Assembly (NCBI RefSeq): GCF_000019805.1
Contig: NC_010525.1
Coordinates: 1,352,618-1,416,617 of the forward strand
Length of the DNA stretch: 64,000 bases
Source of the DNA: Pyrobaculum neutrophilum V24Sta
Lineage (GTDB): Archaea > Thermoproteota > Thermoprotei > Thermoproteales > Thermoproteaceae
Direction of reading: 5' to 3'
A program made the position numbers and the translations under genes. The notes under the pieces were generated by a model. That model had not been told where the DNA came from. It did not search any database and was given only the letters and a program-made list of their open reading frames with translations. Positions 49,780 to 58,637 of the stretch are shown here, piece after piece; position 1 is the stretch's first letter; the number at the start of each line of letters is the position of its first letter.

Positions 49780-51060
49780 ATGTCTAGGGTATACATAGTT
49801 GCGTTGGCAGTAGTGTTGTTGATCGCGGTGGGAGTCCTCCTATCAATGCAGAAGCCGGCCACGGCGCCGACGTCTACGACGACGCAGAACGCCACAAAGG
49901 TGTTTAAACTTGGCGCTTTGCTCCCGTTGACGGGAGGCTTCAGTAGCTATGCAAAACTGGCGCAGTGCGCCGCGGAGTTGGCGGTAGATGATCTAAACGC
50001 AGAATATGCAAGCCGGGGCTACAGATTCGAGCTATATGTTGAAGACACGCAGCTAGACCCCAACGTGGCTCTTCAGAAGCTTCAAGCCCTATACGCCAAG
50101 GGCGTTCACGCGGTGCACGCGGGGCTTACGAGTAGGGAGGCCTCCGGCGAGAAGCCCTTTGCGGACAAGAACAAGATCGTGCTCTTCAGCGCGTGGTCCA
50201 CCTCCTCCCTACTGGCGATACCTAACGACTGGCTGTACAGAATCGTGGGCACCGACGCCAAACAGATAAGAGCCATAGGAGCCATCATAAAGGAGCTGGG
50301 CGTAAAGAAGGTGGCCATCGTATATAGGAAGGACCCCTATGGGGAGGGCCTTTACCAGGAGCTCCAGAAGGAGGCGGCGAGGCGGGGCTTCCAGGTGGTA
50401 GCCGCCGAGTCCTACGACCCAGACCCCAAGGCGTTTACTGAAGCGGCGCCGCAGGCTGTAAGAGCTATATCGGCTAAGGTTAGGGATCTCGTGGGCCCAG
50501 ACTTCGCCCTCGTCGTTGTCTCGTTTGAAGACGACGGCCAGGTGGTGCTCAGAGCTATAGGACAAGACCCAGTGCTTTCAAAGGCGAGGCTCATAGGGAC
50601 AGAAGGCATGGCCTTCTCCCCAGTTCTACTACAGAGCGGTGGCGACGTAATGGCGGCCGGCAGGATCATAGGAACCGCCAACTGGGCGCTTCCCACGACC
50701 CCTGAGTACAAGGAGTTCTACAGAAAGTTCAAGGCTAAATGTGGCGCGGAGCCCATAACCCCAGCTCCACAGTCATATGACGTAATCAAGATGTTGGGCG
50801 AAATAATGGCCACGATAGGCACAGACGACCCTGACAAGGTACGCGCTACGTTGGAGCAGTGGGGCAGAGAGGGGCGCTATAGAGGCGCCACTGGGGTCGT
50901 CCTCCTCGACGAAAATGGGGATAGGGCGAACCCCAACTTCCTCCTCTGGGGCGTAGCTCTGAAAAACGGGACCGCCGCCTATATAGAGGTCGGCTACTAC
51001 AACTTCGACAACGACTCGATAGTGTTCACCACAGAGGGGAGACAGTACTTCCGCGGGTAA
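49780..51060 (+). CDS. ABC transporter substrate-binding protein, branched-chain amino acid type (copy 2)
   Basis: 426 residues: N-terminal anchor (about 3-22), a short Thr/Ala-rich linker (about 26-40), then the binding fold from FKLGALLPLTGGFSSYAKLAQCAAELAVDDLNAEY. Paralogue of the protein at 45969, with conserved blocks ASGEKPFADKNKIVLFSA and ESYDPDPKAF. It has a shorter linker. ATG at 49780 is 24 bp from a TATA-like attttttagg. Probably an alternative receptor for the same permease. Confidence 0.9.
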   Translation: MSRVYIVALAVVLLIAVGVLLSMQKPATAPTSTTTQNATKVFKLGALLPLTGGFSSYAKLAQCAAELAVDDLNAEYASRGYRFELYVEDTQLDPNVALQKLQALYAKGVHAVHAGLTSREASGEKPFADKNKIVLFSAWSTSSLLAIPNDWLYRIVGTDAKQIRAIGAIIKELGVKKVAIVYRKDPYGEGLYQELQKEAARRGFQVVAAESYDPDPKAFTEAAPQAVRAISAKVRDLVGPDFALVVVSFEDDGQVVLRAIGQDPVLSKARLIGTEGMAFSPVLLQSGGDVMAAGRIIGTANWALPTTPEYKEFYRKFKAKCGAEPITPAPQSYDVIKMLGEIMATIGTDDPDKVRATLEQWGREGRYRGATGVVLLDENGDRANPNFLLWGVALKNGTAAYIEVGYYNFDNDSIVFTTEGRQYFRG

Positions 51061-51093
51061 AGATTAAAAACCTCTTTTTCATGGGTTTTTCTA

Positions 51094-51185
51094 GCGGCGG
51101 TAGTCTAGCCTGGTTTAGGATGGCGGCCTCCCACGCTACGGGCGAAGAAAGCCGTTGATCCCGGGTTCGAATCCCGGCCGCCGCA
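51094..51185 (+). tRNA. tRNA-Gly (CCC anticodon) with a 16-nt intron
   Basis: Acceptor GCGGCGG/CCGCCGC, D arm TAGTC...GAT, anticodon stem GCGGC with loop CTCCCA..., T arm CCGGG-TTCGAAT-CCCGG, discriminator A. A 16-nt insertion within 51133-51152 must be removed to form the GCCGT strand; it could sit at 37/38 (canonical) or 1-3 nt further 3'. CCA is not encoded. Confidence 0.92.
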
Positions 51186-51224
51186 TGGGTAAAGTTTTTA
51201 AAATTGGGAGTGGTCCCTCAGAGG

Positions 51225-51309
51225 GCGGGGGTGCCCGAGCCAGGTCAAAGGGGCAGGGCTTAAGACCCTGTGGCGTAGGCCTGCGTGGGTTCAAATCCCA
51301 CCCCCCGCA
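51225..51309 (+). tRNA. tRNA-Leu (TAA anticodon)
   Basis: Acceptor GCGGGGG/CCCCCGC, anticodon arm CAGGG-CTTAAGA-CCCTG (anticodon TAA), long variable arm, T arm GTGGG-TTCAAAT-CCCAC, discriminator A. No intron and no encoded CCA. TATA-like tttttaaaatt lies about 25 bp upstream (51195-51205). Confidence 0.96.
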
Positions 51310-51342
51310 CTGTCTTTATTAACTGGGGCGGTGCAGTAGGTG

Positions 51343-51798
51343 ATGTCTAAGGAGCTTATGGTTAGCAAGATCGAGCGCGGAACCGTTATCGACCACATCC
51401 CAGCTGGTAGAGCCTTGGCGGTTTTGCGGGTTTTGGGGATCACCGGTAGGGAGGGCGTGCGTGTCGCACTCGTCATGAACGTGGAGTCTAAGAAGCTCGG
51501 TAGGAAGGACATCGTGAAGATAGAGGGGCGGGAGCTGACCCCCGAGGAGGTGAACATCATATCCGCCGTCGCCCCCACCGCGACGATAAACATCGTCAGG
51601 GACTACACGGTAGTTAGAAAATTCAAGGTATCGCCGCCGGAGGTGGTCAAGGGGAGGTTTAGGTGTAAGAACCCGACGTGTATTACAAACGCGCCGCGGG
51701 AGCCGGTGGAGCCGACCTTCCTGCTGGTGAGGAGGGAGCCGCCTCTCTTCGTCTGTACCTACTGCGGCCGGTACCACGAGCTGGGGGATCTGCTATGA
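51343..51798 (+). CDS. pyrI: Aspartate carbamoyltransferase regulatory chain
   Basis: 151 residues: N-terminal allosteric domain ([25 protein letters not shown]) and C-terminal zinc domain with CKNPTC and CTYC (four Cys). It binds CTP/ATP and regulates PyrB. pyrB is not in the window. ATG 51343 is 26 bp from the TATA ctttattaac. ATGA overlap with pyrE; pyrI-pyrE-pyrD operon. Confidence 0.94.
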   Translation: MSKELMVSKIERGTVIDHIPAGRALAVLRVLGITGREGVRVALVMNVESKKLGRKDIVKIEGRELTPEEVNIISAVAPTATINIVRDYTVVRKFKVSPPEVVKGRFRCKNPTCITNAPREPVEPTFLLVRREPPLFVCTYCGRYHELGDLL

Positions 51799-52376
51799 TC
51801 GCCAGACTGGTGGAGCTGGGCGTTGTTAAGTTCGGGCTGTTTAAGCTGTCCAGTGGACTAGAGAGCCCGTATTACGTGGATCTGCGGCTTGTCTTGGGGG
51901 ACCCCCAGCTACTTAAGTGGGCTGTGGAGCGCTACAGAGCCGTGGTAGAGCGGTTGGATTTCGACATAGTTGCGGGGGTCGCAACTGGGGGAATTCCGTA
52001 CGCCTCTATACTGGGGTTCCTGTTGGGCAAGCCGGTCAGCTATGTGAGGCCGGAGGCTAAGGGCCATGGGCTGGGGCGTCAGATAGAGGGGGCGGAGGTG
52101 CGGGGCAGAAGGGTGGTTGTAGTCGACGACGTTTTAACCACCGGCAAGAGCGTGGTGGGCGCCGTCAACGCGTTGAAAAACGCGGGGGCCTCCGTGGCTG
52201 GGGTGGTGGTTTTCCTCGATCGAGAGCAGTGCGGAGCTGGTCATGTCAGCGCGGCGACGGGGGTCCCTGTATACAGCGTGTACAAGATGGGGGAGTTGCT
52301 TGAGGCTCTCAAGCCCTACATAGGCGAGGGGCACTACCGAGCTGTCTTGGAATACCTCTCCTCATGGCGTTGTTGA
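51795..52376 (+). CDS. pyrE: Orotate phosphoribosyltransferase
   Basis: 193 residues: [15 protein letters not shown] near the N-terminus and the PRPP-binding motif [16 protein letters not shown] (about 103-118). It converts orotate and PRPP to OMP. A longer open frame exists upstream to 51678 but it is antisense to sense in pyrI and lacks homology; the ATGA overlap start is preferred. Overlaps pyrD by 13 bp. Confidence 0.94.
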   Translation: MIARLVELGVVKFGLFKLSSGLESPYYVDLRLVLGDPQLLKWAVERYRAVVERLDFDIVAGVATGGIPYASILGFLLGKPVSYVRPEAKGHGLGRQIEGAEVRGRRVVVVDDVLTTGKSVVGAVNALKNAGASVAGVVVFLDREQCGAGHVSAATGVPVYSVYKMGELLEALKPYIGEGHYRAVLEYLSSWRC

Positions 52377-53251
52377 CGTTTTTCGGGAGGCTGGTGCACT
52401 ACGTCCACCCGGAGATTAGCCACAGGCTCGGCTCGCTTCTGTTTTCTCTGCCTCTCCCGCCCTGCCGCTGTAGAGACAGTTGGGAGGTGGGCGGGGTGAA
52501 GACGTGCGGCCCGGTGGGGGTGGCGGCTGGGTTAGACAAGACGGGGGCCTACTCCAGGTTCCTCTCCTTCTTCTGCCCTGGCTTTATAGTGGTTGGGTCT
52601 ACTCTGCCGCGCCGGCGTCTTGGAAATAAGCCGCCGAGGGTGGCAAGGGTACGGCCGTACTCCCTCGTCAACGCGATGGGCCTCAACAGCCCCGGCATAG
52701 CCTCTGTGGTATCTAGGCTGGCGGGGCTTAACTACCCCATATTTATCAGTTTGGCGGGCTTCAGCGTGGAGGACTTCCTAGTTCAGCTGGCCTACCTGCG
52801 GAGGTATTACAAGCCGGCTGCCGTCGAGGTCAACATATCAAGCCCCACGTACAAGGGATTTTGGCGTAATGTGCCGCAACTCGCCGATGTGGATCTGCCC
52901 GTTTTCGTCAAGGTAGGTCCTTCAACCGACGTAGCATCCGTCGTCAGAAACGTGAGGAGGCTCGGATGGGGGCTTGTGGTGACCAACACCTTCCCTGTGG
53001 AGGATGGGCGCATCAGCGTCGGCAGGGGGGGACTCAGCGGGCTTCTGCTCTACCGACACGGCTATAGGCTCCTGGAGCGGCTTAGAGAGGCCGCGGGCGG
53101 AGATGTCCCGATTATATACAGCGGCGGCGTCTTCACCTGCCGCCAGCTTGGGGAGGTTCTGAGGTTGGCCGACGCGGCGGAGGTGTTGACCTCAGTCCTC
53201 TACTTCACGCCGTATATCTTAAAGGCACTCAACCGGTGTGTAGACAGGTGA
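52364..53251 (+). CDS. pyrD: Dihydroorotate dehydrogenase
   Basis: 295 residues, FMN TIM barrel. N-terminal [17 protein letters not shown] resembles the membrane-linked helix of class 2 enzymes; [13 protein letters not shown] (FMN site), [21 protein letters not shown] (about 150-161) and a C-terminal IIYSGGVFT. The catalytic base residue is not certain. It likely uses a quinone acceptor. Overlaps the convergent Mut7-C gene by 23 bp. Confidence 0.87.
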   Translation: MALLTFFGRLVHYVHPEISHRLGSLLFSLPLPPCRCRDSWEVGGVKTCGPVGVAAGLDKTGAYSRFLSFFCPGFIVVGSTLPRRRLGNKPPRVARVRPYSLVNAMGLNSPGIASVVSRLAGLNYPIFISLAGFSVEDFLVQLAYLRRYYKPAAVEVNISSPTYKGFWRNVPQLADVDLPVFVKVGPSTDVASVVRNVRRLGWGLVVTNTFPVEDGRISVGRGGLSGLLLYRHGYRLLERLREAAGGDVPIIYSGGVFTCRQLGEVLRLADAAEVLTSVLYFTPYILKALNRCVDR

Positions 53252-53717
53252 CCTGGGCCTCGGCCGCCTCATCTAGGAGCTGCCTCAGGCGGCGCCAGTG
53301 TGAGCCGACCCAGTAGTAGCGGCCACACGACGTACACCTCCAACACGCCGCGCTCGCTATTGGATGCCCCACGGCTTTCTCCGCCTCCGTGCAGTCTACC
53401 TCCACCAGCTCGCCGCCGCAGTGGGGGCAGACGGATTTCTCCAGAGGCCTCAAGCCGAGCTTCAGGAATATGGACACCCATTTGACGTGGTCGTCGGTCT
53501 TTATGAGGAGGGTGGGGCCCCTCCTCGTCTTGAAGAGCTCCTCGTCTCTTGTCACCACCAGGCAATCGGCCTCCGCCAGCTCAGAGTCGTCAAGGTCGGG
53601 GCTGTATATTGCCCTGGCGCCGAACAATATCCTCAACATCCGGGCAAGCCACCCCAACATGGAATCCACGTATATACACCCGACGTCTGGCCTGCCCTTT
53701 ATTACGCAGTCTACCAC
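53229..53717 (-). CDS. Mut7-C RNase domain protein
   Basis: 162 residues: VDSMLGWLARMLRILFGARAIYSPDLDDSELAEADCLVVTRDEELF, a PIN-like Mut7-C fold with conserved Asp residues, and a zinc ribbon CPHCG...CWRCTSCGRYYW (about 114-148). Family members are predicted RNases. GTG at 53717 overlaps the NFACT stop by 7 bp, so the two are coupled. The pairing suggests a role in ribosome-associated quality control or mRNA decay (inference). Confidence 0.82.
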   Translation of the reverse strand: MVDCVIKGRPDVGCIYVDSMLGWLARMLRILFGARAIYSPDLDDSELAEADCLVVTRDEELFKTRRGPTLLIKTDDHVKWVSIFLKLGLRPLEKSVCPHCGGELVEVDCTEAEKAVGHPIASAACWRCTSCGRYYWVGSHWRRLRQLLDEAAEAQVTCLHTG

Positions 53718-55552
53718 GTTGAAAAAATCTGCTCCACCTCCTCCCAGGGGATGGGCGATCCGCGGCCCTCCTCCGACACCCTGGAGGCGCCGGGGAGAGC
53801 CGCCGCCAGCTCCTCCGGGTGGCAACCGCCCCACCTCCCCGCGAGCTCTCTAGCCAGCTTCCCCCGTTCCACGTTCCCCGGGGTCACCACGACGTATCTC
53901 TCGGCCAACAGGTGGATCGACCTAGGGGGGCCCGCCACCGCCCTGTAGCCGTCGTGGTCTTTTCTACAGCCGACCGCCAGCTCCAGTCTGACGTTTCTCA
54001 CGTACTCCCTCTTGCCATATATCATGAAGGAGCCGCGGGCTAGGTACTGGCCCGCCGGCGCTTGCTTTGTGACCTGCTCGCCGCGGACGTAGTAGACGTC
54101 CACCGCGTGTATGCCTATCTTCCACGCCTTGCTGTACGCCGCGGCGAACTGCGCCGCTTGAAGTAGCTCTAGGGGATCCTCCGCCGGCGGCATCGCCACA
54201 GCCGAGGCTCCAGGGATATCGGCGTGGAAAAAGAGGTAGCTGTCCTTCAGGTACTTTCTAACCACCGTCTCGTTCTGCGAGGCGTCTCTACCGCCTATCA
54301 CGGGCCTCCTCCCCGTCGTGATCGTCCAGTGGAATTTCTCAAACCAGCTCCTCCTGGCTACAGGTCTCACCGACGTCTTCACCCTCTCCTCCGCACGCCG
54401 CCTCTCTTCCTCCAATTTGGCAAGCTCCCCCCTAAGCTTCTCCAACACCCGTTGCGCCTTTGACGCCTTCTCCTCCAGCTCCTTCGCCTTGTCGAAGAGC
54501 TTGGTGATCTGCCGGCCCACAGGGACGCCGGTCTCTATATCGAAAGCCGTTCCATCTGGGAGCTCAACTCTAGCTCTGCTGTTTACGTATACTATACGTA
54601 TACTTGTTTCGCTACCCCTCAACGCCTCCTCTATCTCGTGTTTATACATGAGAAGTTTGTGGGCTAGAGTCTTCAGAGCGGAGGCCTCGCTCTTGTACTC
54701 AGGTATCTTCTTTTCCAACTCGGAGATCGTCGCCTCAAGCCTCTTCCGCCTTTGGGCAAGCTCCTGAGTCTCCTGCGCCGCGGTTGTCTCCAGCTCCAGC
54801 GGGGAGAAGTAGTAGTCTAGAGCTTCCCAGAAGTGTGGGAAGTTTTTAACTTCGTCGCATTGGATAGAGACAGGCCTTATGGGTAAGACGGTCACCGGCG
54901 CGCCGCCTCTAAGACATACGGAGGGCTCGGCGCCTCCCGCCTGTATCTTCTCCACAAGTCTCTTGAACTCCTCGGCTAGGGCCCTCGGCGAGGGGCCCGC
55001 CCTGGCTAACAGCTCCTCGGCCAGCTCCGGGCCTGTCCCCAACCGTTTGATCAAGCTCCTTTTGACGTCGTTTGGGTCTATCGCCTTTTCTACGGCGTCT
55101 ACGTCGGAGGTTAACACGTCCACAAAGGCGGCTGGGGGGTAGACATATGGCAGACCTGGCCTCAGCTCGCGGTCTTTACCTCTATAGCCGTGTAGCAACC
55201 AGACGACCTTCCCCCCTCTAACGGCTACGACGTTGAAGGGCTCGAGGAGCTCCACGACCAGCTTGCCGGACGTGAACTCGAACTCCACTATTCTGTCAAA
55301 GCGGGGCATGGCGACGGCCTTTAGCCTGTCGTCCCGGAAAAGCCCCCTGAGCGTTTCAGCTCCTTCGTGGGTCTTCTCGGGCACCACCCCCGTGAGCGAG
55401 GCTCTGAACTTGGTAACTGCGACGAAGCCCTGTGGAAACTTGAGGAGGTAGCCTGCCCCGGTCTTGTATATGTTCTCCACCTTCGACCCGGCCAACTTGG
55501 CCATTTCGACGGTGGAGGCCAAGAGGTCAATCGCCGTGATTACCCTCTTCAC
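53711..55552 (-). CDS. NFACT family protein (RqcH/Rqc2/Tae2 homologue)
   Basis: 613 residues: NFACT-N domain (about 1-190), helix-hairpin-helix LIKRLGTGPELAEELLARAG, a long coiled coil (about 255-400) with KLDKAKELEEKASKAQRVLEKLRGELAKLEEERR, and an NFACT-R (DUF814) domain with SYLFFHADIPGASAV. Homologues bind stalled 50S subunits with peptidyl-tRNA and add C-terminal tails. Pelota at 12102 acts in the same pathway. Confidence 0.9.
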   Translation of the reverse strand: MKRVITAIDLLASTVEMAKLAGSKVENIYKTGAGYLLKFPQGFVAVTKFRASLTGVVPEKTHEGAETLRGLFRDDRLKAVAMPRFDRIVEFEFTSGKLVVELLEPFNVVAVRGGKVVWLLHGYRGKDRELRPGLPYVYPPAAFVDVLTSDVDAVEKAIDPNDVKRSLIKRLGTGPELAEELLARAGPSPRALAEEFKRLVEKIQAGGAEPSVCLRGGAPVTVLPIRPVSIQCDEVKNFPHFWEALDYYFSPLELETTAAQETQELAQRRKRLEATISELEKKIPEYKSEASALKTLAHKLLMYKHEIEEALRGSETSIRIVYVNSRARVELPDGTAFDIETGVPVGRQITKLFDKAKELEEKASKAQRVLEKLRGELAKLEEERRRAEERVKTSVRPVARRSWFEKFHWTITTGRRPVIGGRDASQNETVVRKYLKDSYLFFHADIPGASAVAMPPAEDPLELLQAAQFAAAYSKAWKIGIHAVDVYYVRGEQVTKQAPAGQYLARGSFMIYGKREYVRNVRLELAVGCRKDHDGYRAVAGPPRSIHLLAERYVVVTPGNVERGKLARELAGRWGGCHPEELAAALPGASRVSEEGRGSPIPWEEVEQIFSTW

Positions 55553-55587
55553 GGGCTTCTGTGTCCAGAGAGTTATATGTATTAGCG

Positions 55588-56418
55588 TTATGTGGCAAGG
55601 CTAACGCCGTGTTTTTCGAGGATCTCCTTCATCAGGAGCGCATCTTTTTCCAAAAGCGGCGATTCGCAGATTAGGGTTATCGCGAGATCCCTCCTCTTGA
55701 GCTCCTCAGCCAGCGGCTCAAACGGCGGCATGTTTCGCTCTATGGGCTCGTGTTCGTCCACGTACTTCCCGTTTCGGTAGCGGACGGAGGTGAAGTGTGT
55801 GTGCATATGTCTATCTCCGAACTCCCTCGCCCAGAGGTCTAGGACTTCTCCGTAGTTTATAACTCCGTTGTTTCTGGCGTAGAGGTGGCCCCAGTCCACC
55901 ACCGGCGTTACGTAATGTAGCTCCTTTGCGAGCTTAAACGCCTCCTCTACGCTTCCGAACTGGTTTGTCCTGGCTGTGATCTCCACGCCTATATACACGC
56001 CGGATCCGATCCCGGACTCCCTATACGCCTTCTCCAACTCCTCCTTGACTTTCTCGAAGCACCTCTGGGGACCCAACTTCCCGTAGTACGCGGCGTGGAC
56101 GACCACAACCCAAGCGCCCATGTGATATGCTCTGTCTAGCGAATCCACCAGCCTCTGCCGAGATTTCTCCACCTTATCCGCCTCTTCGGAACACAGGTTG
56201 ATGAAGTAGGGGGCGTGCACGGAGAGCTTGACGTCGTAGTCCTGAGCCGCCTTCCCCACCTGCTTCGCCAACTCCCTCGACATCCTCACCCCCTGTACGA
56301 ACTCCACCTCCATGGCGTTGAGGCCCAGCTCCCTCACTGCTTTTACCGCGTCTAGCGTGGACTTCGCCTTTACGACGTATTGAGGAATGCCGGCTGGGCC
56401 CAGGTAGACCTTTGCCAT
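55588..56418 (-). CDS. Endonuclease IV-like TIM-barrel protein (AP endonuclease family 2)
   Basis: 276 residues. Putative metal ligands are arranged as in endonuclease IV: VHAPYFIN (His about 68), VVHAAYY (His about 107), EITAR (Glu), VDWGHLYA (Asp, His), HTHFT (His), DEHEPI (Asp, His) and CESP (Glu). It probably incises DNA at abasic sites. ATG at 56418 is 24 bp from a TATA shared with truD. The longer open frame to 56532 is antisense to truD. Confidence 0.87.
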   Translation of the reverse strand: MAKVYLGPAGIPQYVVKAKSTLDAVKAVRELGLNAMEVEFVQGVRMSRELAKQVGKAAQDYDVKLSVHAPYFINLCSEEADKVEKSRQRLVDSLDRAYHMGAWVVVVHAAYYGKLGPQRCFEKVKEELEKAYRESGIGSGVYIGVEITARTNQFGSVEEAFKLAKELHYVTPVVDWGHLYARNNGVINYGEVLDLWAREFGDRHMHTHFTSVRYRNGKYVDEHEPIERNMPPFEPLAEELKRRDLAITLICESPLLEKDALLMKEILEKHGVSLAT

Positions 56419-56433
56419 CGGCCTTAATGCTAT

Positions 56434-56449
56434 TCTGTATTTAAAGAGG
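56434..56449. promoter_or_regulatory. Shared TATA box, divergent pair 56418/56466
   Basis: tctgtatttaaagagg has its AT core centred at 56442, 24 bp from the leftward ATG and 24 bp from the rightward GTG. Confidence 0.65.
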
Positions 56450-56465
56450 TGGCGCCCCGGCACCC

Positions 56466-57704
56466 GTGATCGAGGCCCCTCCCTTCGACAGAAGCCTAGG
56501 GATGCTATACTACGCCACAGACACCTACCCATCGGGGGGCGTGATAAAGGCGAAGCCGGAGGACTTCCTGGTCGAGGAGGTGTTGTACGACGGGACGGTG
56601 GTCGCGCTAGAGGGGGTATCTATAGAGCCGAGGGTGGGGGGCTGGACGTGGATCCACGTGGTTAAGAGAAACGTAGACACAGTGAAGTTGGTGTTGCGCC
56701 TAGCCAAGGCGCTGGGGCTGAGGAGTAGAGATATATCCATCGGAGGCATAAAGGACACAAGGGCTGTCACATCCCAGATAGTCTCGGTCAGAGGGAACGT
56801 TGCAGATCTTCCCAAGATTCCAAATGTCCAGTTCCTAGGCCTCTGGCCCATGGACAAACCCATCGCGCCCTCTCTGATATATGGCAACAGATTCACCATC
56901 GTGTTGCGCAACGTCGAGAGGCGGGAGTGCGCGGAGGCCGCCTTAGCGGCCTTGGGGAAGGCGGCGTTGCCCAACTACTACGGGTACCAACGCTTCGGCA
57001 CAATACGTCCAGTCAGCCACCTCTTAGGCAAGGCGCTCCTGAGGAAAGACGCCGAGGGCTTCTTCCACGTCATGTTCTGCAAGATCTTCCCCTACGAGTC
57101 CGAGGCGGCGAAGAAGGCGCGGGAGCTGGCGTGTAGGGGGGAGTACCAAAAGGCCCTGGAGGCCTTCCCAAGGGGGTTCGTTGAGGAAAGGGCGCTCCTT
57201 AGGAGGCTCGTGCGGGGTTCCGACCTGTGGAACGCCGCTATGGCGATACCCCTACAGATACTCAGGATATACATAGAGGCGGCGCAGTCCCACCTCTTCA
57301 ACCTACTCCTCTCAAAACGCATGGAGCTCGGCCCACTAGATCGGCCAGTTGAGGGGGACCTGGTGGAGGTCAACGGACAGGTGACGTACTACGTGGAAGA
57401 CCTAGGCGGCGAGGTCGTGGTGCCTGTGGTGGGGGCTGGGGTGAGGATGCCCCGCGGGAGGGTCCTCGAGGCTTTCGTGAAGGTGTTGAAGGAGGAGGGC
57501 TTGGAGCCCTCCGCCTTTTTACAGATGCCGAGGGGCCTCAGGGCCTACGGTAGCTACAGACGGGCTAGGCTACAGGCGAGGGACCTAGCCTACTCCCTAG
57601 GGGACGACTTAGTGCTACGGTTTGTGCTACCGCGGGGGGGCTACGCCACGGTTCTCCTTAGGGAGGTGGTGAAGCCGACGGAGCCCTACAGACACGGCTT
57701 CTAG
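56466..57704 (+). CDS. truD: tRNA pseudouridine(13) synthase TruD
   Basis: 412 residues; family motif IGGIKDTRAVTSQ with catalytic Asp97 and the conserved YGNRFTI and NYYGYQRFG segments. In archaea it modifies tRNA U13 and possibly U35. GTG at 56466 is at leaderless distance from the TATA at 56442. C-terminal TRUD insertion domain is complete. Confidence 0.93.
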   Translation: MIEAPPFDRSLGMLYYATDTYPSGGVIKAKPEDFLVEEVLYDGTVVALEGVSIEPRVGGWTWIHVVKRNVDTVKLVLRLAKALGLRSRDISIGGIKDTRAVTSQIVSVRGNVADLPKIPNVQFLGLWPMDKPIAPSLIYGNRFTIVLRNVERRECAEAALAALGKAALPNYYGYQRFGTIRPVSHLLGKALLRKDAEGFFHVMFCKIFPYESEAAKKARELACRGEYQKALEAFPRGFVEERALLRRLVRGSDLWNAAMAIPLQILRIYIEAAQSHLFNLLLSKRMELGPLDRPVEGDLVEVNGQVTYYVEDLGGEVVVPVVGAGVRMPRGRVLEAFVKVLKEEGLEPSAFLQMPRGLRAYGSYRRARLQARDLAYSLGDDLVLRFVLPRGGYATVLLREVVKPTEPYRHGF

Positions 57705-57711
57705 GCGGGCC

Positions 57712-57817
57712 GTACCATTGCGCCGAGCCCCTCGTCTGGGATTGCCCAAAGGCGGCCCCAGAGTCCCTCTCGGGGAGGCCGAAAGCCGCAAAGGGGGGCT
57801 CTAGGCGGGAAACATTT
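57712..57817 (+). ncRNA. Structured RNA candidate D, possible H/ACA type
   Basis: ORF-free spacer after truD. Nested helices: CGCC with GGCG, GAGCCCC with GGGGCTC (outer), hairpins CTGGG/CCCAG and CCTC-TCGG-GGAG. The lower helix is followed 4 nt later by ACA (in GGCGGGAAACA), as in H/ACA guides. No clear upstream promoter; it may be processed from the truD transcript. The ACA end merges with the TATA acatttatt of the next gene. Confidence 0.42.
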
Positions 57818-57839
57818 ATTTCTACCCGGTGTTAGGGAC

Positions 57840-58637
57840 GTGGTTGAGGCATATCCGGCAGACGCCGATTTGCCTATCCCAAAAAGAGATGCGTTGGTTG
57901 TCCTGGCCGTGCACAGCTACATACCATCTCAGTCTAACCCCAGGGCGGAGCTCGTGGAGATGTTGCTGAGGAGCCTCCAGGGGAGAGACGTCTCCATCAC
58001 CTTCTCCATGCCTAAGTCGTACTTCGAGAAGGCGGTCAAGATCATGGGCCTTGAGAAGCTCGCCGCGAGCTACGGCGCCAAGATAATACAGCCCCAGCAA
58101 CACGCGACATATAGGCTTGAGCTGGAGACCCCCAGAGGGGGTAAGATCGCCGTGAAGGCCATCGGCGCCGCGTTCGACGAATCTCTGCTTAAGATCGTGG
58201 TTTCGATACCGGTGAGCCACCCCCAGACGATCCTCTACCTCACAATGCCCGCAGCCGCCCTCCAGATACTGGACCCAAAGGACGCGCAAGGCCTCTACGA
58301 GGGCTTTAGAGCGCTGTATAAATACATAGCTGAGATCTATAGGTTGGAGAAAAACACCTTCTGCATCGCCGACGGCAAATTCGTCATCGAAGGCGATGGG
58401 CCCATAAAGGGGTTCCAGCGCTACTGGGGAATCGCCGTAGTAGGCGAAAACTGCGCCGAGGTGGACTACGCCACGGCGCAAGCCCTTGGCGTAAGCCCAG
58501 AGGACCTGGGCTACCTTTACTTCTACTACGGCGGCGTTTGGCCCAAGCTTAAGCTGCCGCAGTTGTTGGAGAAGAACAAAATCCAGGTAAAACTCACGAG
58601 CAACGTGGGGATTCTCTTAAGTTGGAAGAGGGGGTGA
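57840..58637 (+). CDS. DUF362-like protein
   Basis: 265 residues. The C-terminal half FCIADGKFVIEGDGPIKGFQRYWGIAVVGENCAEVDYATAQALGVSPEDLGYL (about 178-230) follows the DUF362 pattern (DG..EG.GP.G ... VD.. ...G). Many DUF362 proteins have ferredoxin motifs; none is seen here. Function unknown. GTG at 57840 is 24 bp after the TATA. Its last codons overlap a C/D sRNA candidate. Confidence 0.7.
   Translation: MVEAYPADADLPIPKRDALVVLAVHSYIPSQSNPRAELVEMLLRSLQGRDVSITFSMPKSYFEKAVKIMGLEKLAASYGAKIIQPQQHATYRLELETPRGGKIAVKAIGAAFDESLLKIVVSIPVSHPQTILYLTMPAAALQILDPKDAQGLYEGFRALYKYIAEIYRLEKNTFCIADGKFVIEGDGPIKGFQRYWGIAVVGENCAEVDYATAQALGVSPEDLGYLYFYYGGVWPKLKLPQLLEKNKIQVKLTSNVGILLSWKRG

Noticed and set aside
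53364-53948. 194-residue plus-strand ORF opposite NFACT and Mut7-C
   Set aside because: Overlaps two well-supported genes entirely; no promoter or homology.
55588-56532. Longer start (56532) for the endonuclease IV-like gene
   Set aside because: The extra 38 residues are antisense to truD and bypass the shared TATA; ATG 56418 fits promoter spacing.
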